Source of the DNA: Taenia hydatigena
Lineage: Eukaryota > Platyhelminthes > Cestoda > Cyclophyllidea > Taeniidae
Direction of reading: 5' to 3'
NCBI GenBank assembly: GCA_036345935.2
Contig: JADWOT020000009.1
Coordinates: forward strand, 12,958,959 to 13,022,958
Length of the DNA: 64,000 nucleotides
Each line of letters opens with the position of its first letter. Within the stretch, counting starts at the first letter, position 1. Below, piece after piece: positions 61,101-64,000 of this stretch. A program made the translations under genes and the position numbers. A model generated the notes under the pieces. The model saw only the letters and a list, made by a program, of their open reading frames with translations, made no database searches and was not told the DNA's origin.

Positions 61101-64000
61101 CATGGACTTGGCGTTGCTGTGCGCATGGGCCTAAGTGTGATACAGATGCAATGTGCAACGAAAGTACACAAGTGTGAATATTTTCTGGTACTCAACTTTC
61201 GTGCCAACGGATTCTTTCTGCATAACAATGGGAACCGTGACTGCTTCAGCAGCGCGGGCTGTGGTGTCGGTGGCTGTCTCATTTAAGTGTTTGCCTTTCT
61301 CTATGAGCAGCGCAGAACTTGGCATTCATGCTAATGTACCATGATGCCCTTATGAGCTTGGTTTTAATCTGTAACCCTATAATTTAGCTGGTCGCAGTGG
61401 ATCTGATGCTTCTGCTCTTACACCGTATTTTATTTTGCGCAAAATTCATTACAGCACGTTTGGCAAGTCAAATATAACAAAGTGCTATCCAAGTGCTTGC
61501 ATCTAATTCAAAACAAAATGTATGTAAGCGCTCTTATTTTGTTGTCGAATACCTAATTTCCTTAATCAAGAGCAAGAGAAAGGAGGAAAGGAAAGATGAG
61601 TTAGAATCTTGGTCTTGTGCGTTGAACAGCTTACCCGTGTTTCAAGTAGAACAAAACAGAGTCCTGTGGAGGTGTGCACCCTACCCTCACCTGAAGCTGC
61701 ATTTCAATAGACCTCCGTCAGACTAACATGCAGGAGATCAAACTTAACTAACGAAAATTTTGAATGTCGTTTTTTTTTCAGAAGGTTGGATGAGAGGATT
61801 AGTAGTGACAACGCAAGGAAGAGTGTCACAGGTACCAGTACTCTGACTCACCGATTGCCTGATTTTAATAAAGCACTCTACAATTTTCTTTATTAAATGA
61901 CTACCATGATCAAGAATTTCCATCGCCTAAAATTTGGTTTGGTGGGATCACTTGACTAATAGTGCTCCACGCAGTGGTGTAATAAAAGGTAAGAAGTGCT
62001 ATTAATCACTGACTGGCGAGACAGTATGACATTAGACGCTGAAACGATCTAGAACTCTTAACAGGCAATGGAAATGCGCCTGTCTGATGCTTTCGTCATG
62101 CCAGTATTATTATTGCTACTTTTGCATTTATGCAAGCGGACTTGTTTACTTCGCAACTCTAAGCTTTTAGTTTTCTCCATGCGTTGATGGCACCCTCAAT
62201 GTGTGCAGTCCCCACCAAACAACGTACTGCGATACCGCAAGTCGTTTGTGAATTTCGCACGAGCATTTTCTATGATGGCTGTTTTGATTATTGACAATTT
62301 AACTATAAATCTTAGCATTTCGTTGTTAGTTGTGACAAATCAAAAACGTTTAATCACCGCCAAGTTATTGGCTAGCATTGAAGCGATTTCTTTTGTTAAG
62401 AAAAGGAAAAATCGGTTGTCGTTCGACAAGCAATTTTTTGAGAAAACACCTCCAGCTTTTATATTTTGGCTAAATATGTTCCATTTTACAAGATTTTCCA
62501 CGGCAAATATACCTATGTACTAGGCATAGATGAACTAACCCGATACAATGGCCAATGGGTTGTACCGACTTGTACGAAGAGCTTTTCCAATCCTGGTGCG
62601 CTAACAGAGAATGACGCTCAGGATATGGGATCGCGATTGGTCGTAAGATGAAAAGTAACATAAGTGTGAGAGCGTTCATCTCAGAATGCACCCGAATCCA
62701 AATCCGATGTCAACACAGTCCTCAATTTCGCCCATGATGACCACAAGAGGGCGATTTGGTCTCATCCTTCCCTTGTCACTACTTTACTCATCTTACTCAT
62801 CCTCACTGTTATTAATCTGCAGATTTCCTGCCATTTTGGAGTGCTGCAATCGTTTATTGAGAATTCGGAAGGAAATTCCATAAGCCATTGTTAAGATTCA
62901 GCTTAATGCACTCATCACATTGAGCGGCACCTAAATGCCTAGGAGCATCGAAGGAACTTGGAGATGTATAAAGTTTCACCCACTCATAATAGTGATTCCT
63001 TCTCCACAGTAAGTTGATAATGCTTTACAATAAGCAATCTGTCCTTGAAACACCACATGTTACTTTGACCGTGCCCGATGCTAAGGCTACTGCGCATTAC
63101 CGTATCACGACGCCTACTTTAAACAAAAATGCCCCAATTCTGCTTGTATTTCCGACGTAGGTTTGCAATGTGAAGATACCAATTTAATTGGGTAGGTTTG
63201 ACACACAAGAGATCAGTGCAATTCAGTGATGAACAAATTGCTCAAATAACCAGCCACTGACTTAGTAGAATGAAAATAACCAAAGTTTTGTCTTGTTGTA
63301 ATACATTCCTGCGTTGTTGAATTCTAATACTTGTAAAAATCTAAGTTTTGATAGTTTGAAGATGCTTGCCTTATGTTAAGCGATGAATGCCAGCTTAAAT
63401 ATGCATTGATTTAAGGCGGAGGAAGAAGCGTGGCTGCACATGCAATGACTGGTCATGCTCTGCCATACTGTCTTTCTCTCCTGTCATATTGCCTTCCGAA
63501 AGGGTGATAAACTGCCCGCTAGATTTGTTGCGGAGACATTCCGAAAAGTTTTCAGTGGCCATGAGGCTGCAAATGAGGTGCTGTTTGATCGGTTGACATC
63601 ATTGCAATGTTGGGCTGTTTACTAGACCAGGTAAAGTTCCAAGTGGTCAAAGTGTTCAGTGTTTGTACACAGATAAGAATGGAGTTGGCGAAAAGCATTT
63701 TGTGTTCGTGTCATTAATCTTTGCACCATCTCACCAGGCAGTACTCAAGCCTTCCCATATGATGCAAGTCGCGAGAATTTACTCTGTTTACTCTGTTTAC
63801 CCTATTTTCGTCCAAATTGCGTTTGCTATATATGGAAATTGAGGCTGTGAGGCGTATGCACTTGCTGAAGACCTTGTTCTGCTTTGCCGACAGCATGAAC
63901 TGAACATCCACTGAGTTGTTCAAAAATGATGGGTAGATGCGCAAGCGATTTAAATAAATTTTGAAGGTCTCTTTTAGGAAGGCTCTACAGTGCCTTCATT
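58181..64000 (+). repeat. Long direct repeat, copy B (truncated by window)
   Basis: Direct copy of 38,391-44,275, still matching at the last base of the window (AGGCTCTACAGTGCCTT occurs in both). Short frames are kept exactly or nearly so, for example the 78-codon minus frame at 59,335-59,571, which is identical to 39,518-39,754. Conservation appears equal in all frames and between frames, which suggests recent copying and not coding constraint. It starts about 480 bp downstream of the last polycystin-like exon, in the same strand sense, so it has probably landed in an intron or cut the gene. Confidence 0.9.

Overview
The window is eukaryotic, nuclear, gene-poor DNA. Long stretches have no sustained reading frame. 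The coding pieces are short exons joined by GT-AG introns, several only about 31-41 bp long beside others of hundreds of bp. That mixture of mini-introns and large introns, together with polycystin-1-like and fibronectin-III exons and many decayed inverted repeats, suggests a parasitic flatworm (a tapeworm or relative). This assignment is inference. Nothing bacterial, phage-like or CRISPR-like was seen.

Layout. 0-2.3 kb is unannotated with pyrimidine-rich microsatellites. 2.36-4.35 kb and 5.55-7.15 kb are two unrelated fold-back (long inverted repeat) elements. 11.7-12.0 kb holds one clean phase 1-1 exon coding a fibronectin type III domain, isolated in kilobases of non-coding DNA. 18.3-22.9 kb is an inverted repeat pair followed by a decayed, roughly 50-bp-period tandem array. 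29.5-35.1 kb is a rearranged block: an inverted repeat pair about 5 kb apart encloses two broken, oppositely oriented fragments of the nuclear exosome exonuclease gene EXOSC10 (RRP6). 36.8-37.4 kb is a decayed CDK1/2-like kinase pseudogene on the minus strand.

38.4-44.3 kb and 58.2-64.0 kb are two direct copies of a unit of at least 5.8 kb, very similar along their whole length; the second runs off the window. Between them, on the plus strand at 50.5-57.7 kb, lies the main gene: a polycystin-1/REJ-type extracellular region with PKD-like domains, a REJ-like section, a helical stretch and a GPS-like end. Most of its exon phases join correctly. The window ends before any transmembrane or PLAT portion is found, and the second long repeat begins about 480 bp after the GPS-like exon. 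A 265-bp direct duplication lies in and just upstream of the 5' part of this gene.

The genes do not form a pathway. The strongest signals are the mosaic of fold-backs and duplications, two pseudogene groups, and the polycystin-like gene with unusually short introns.
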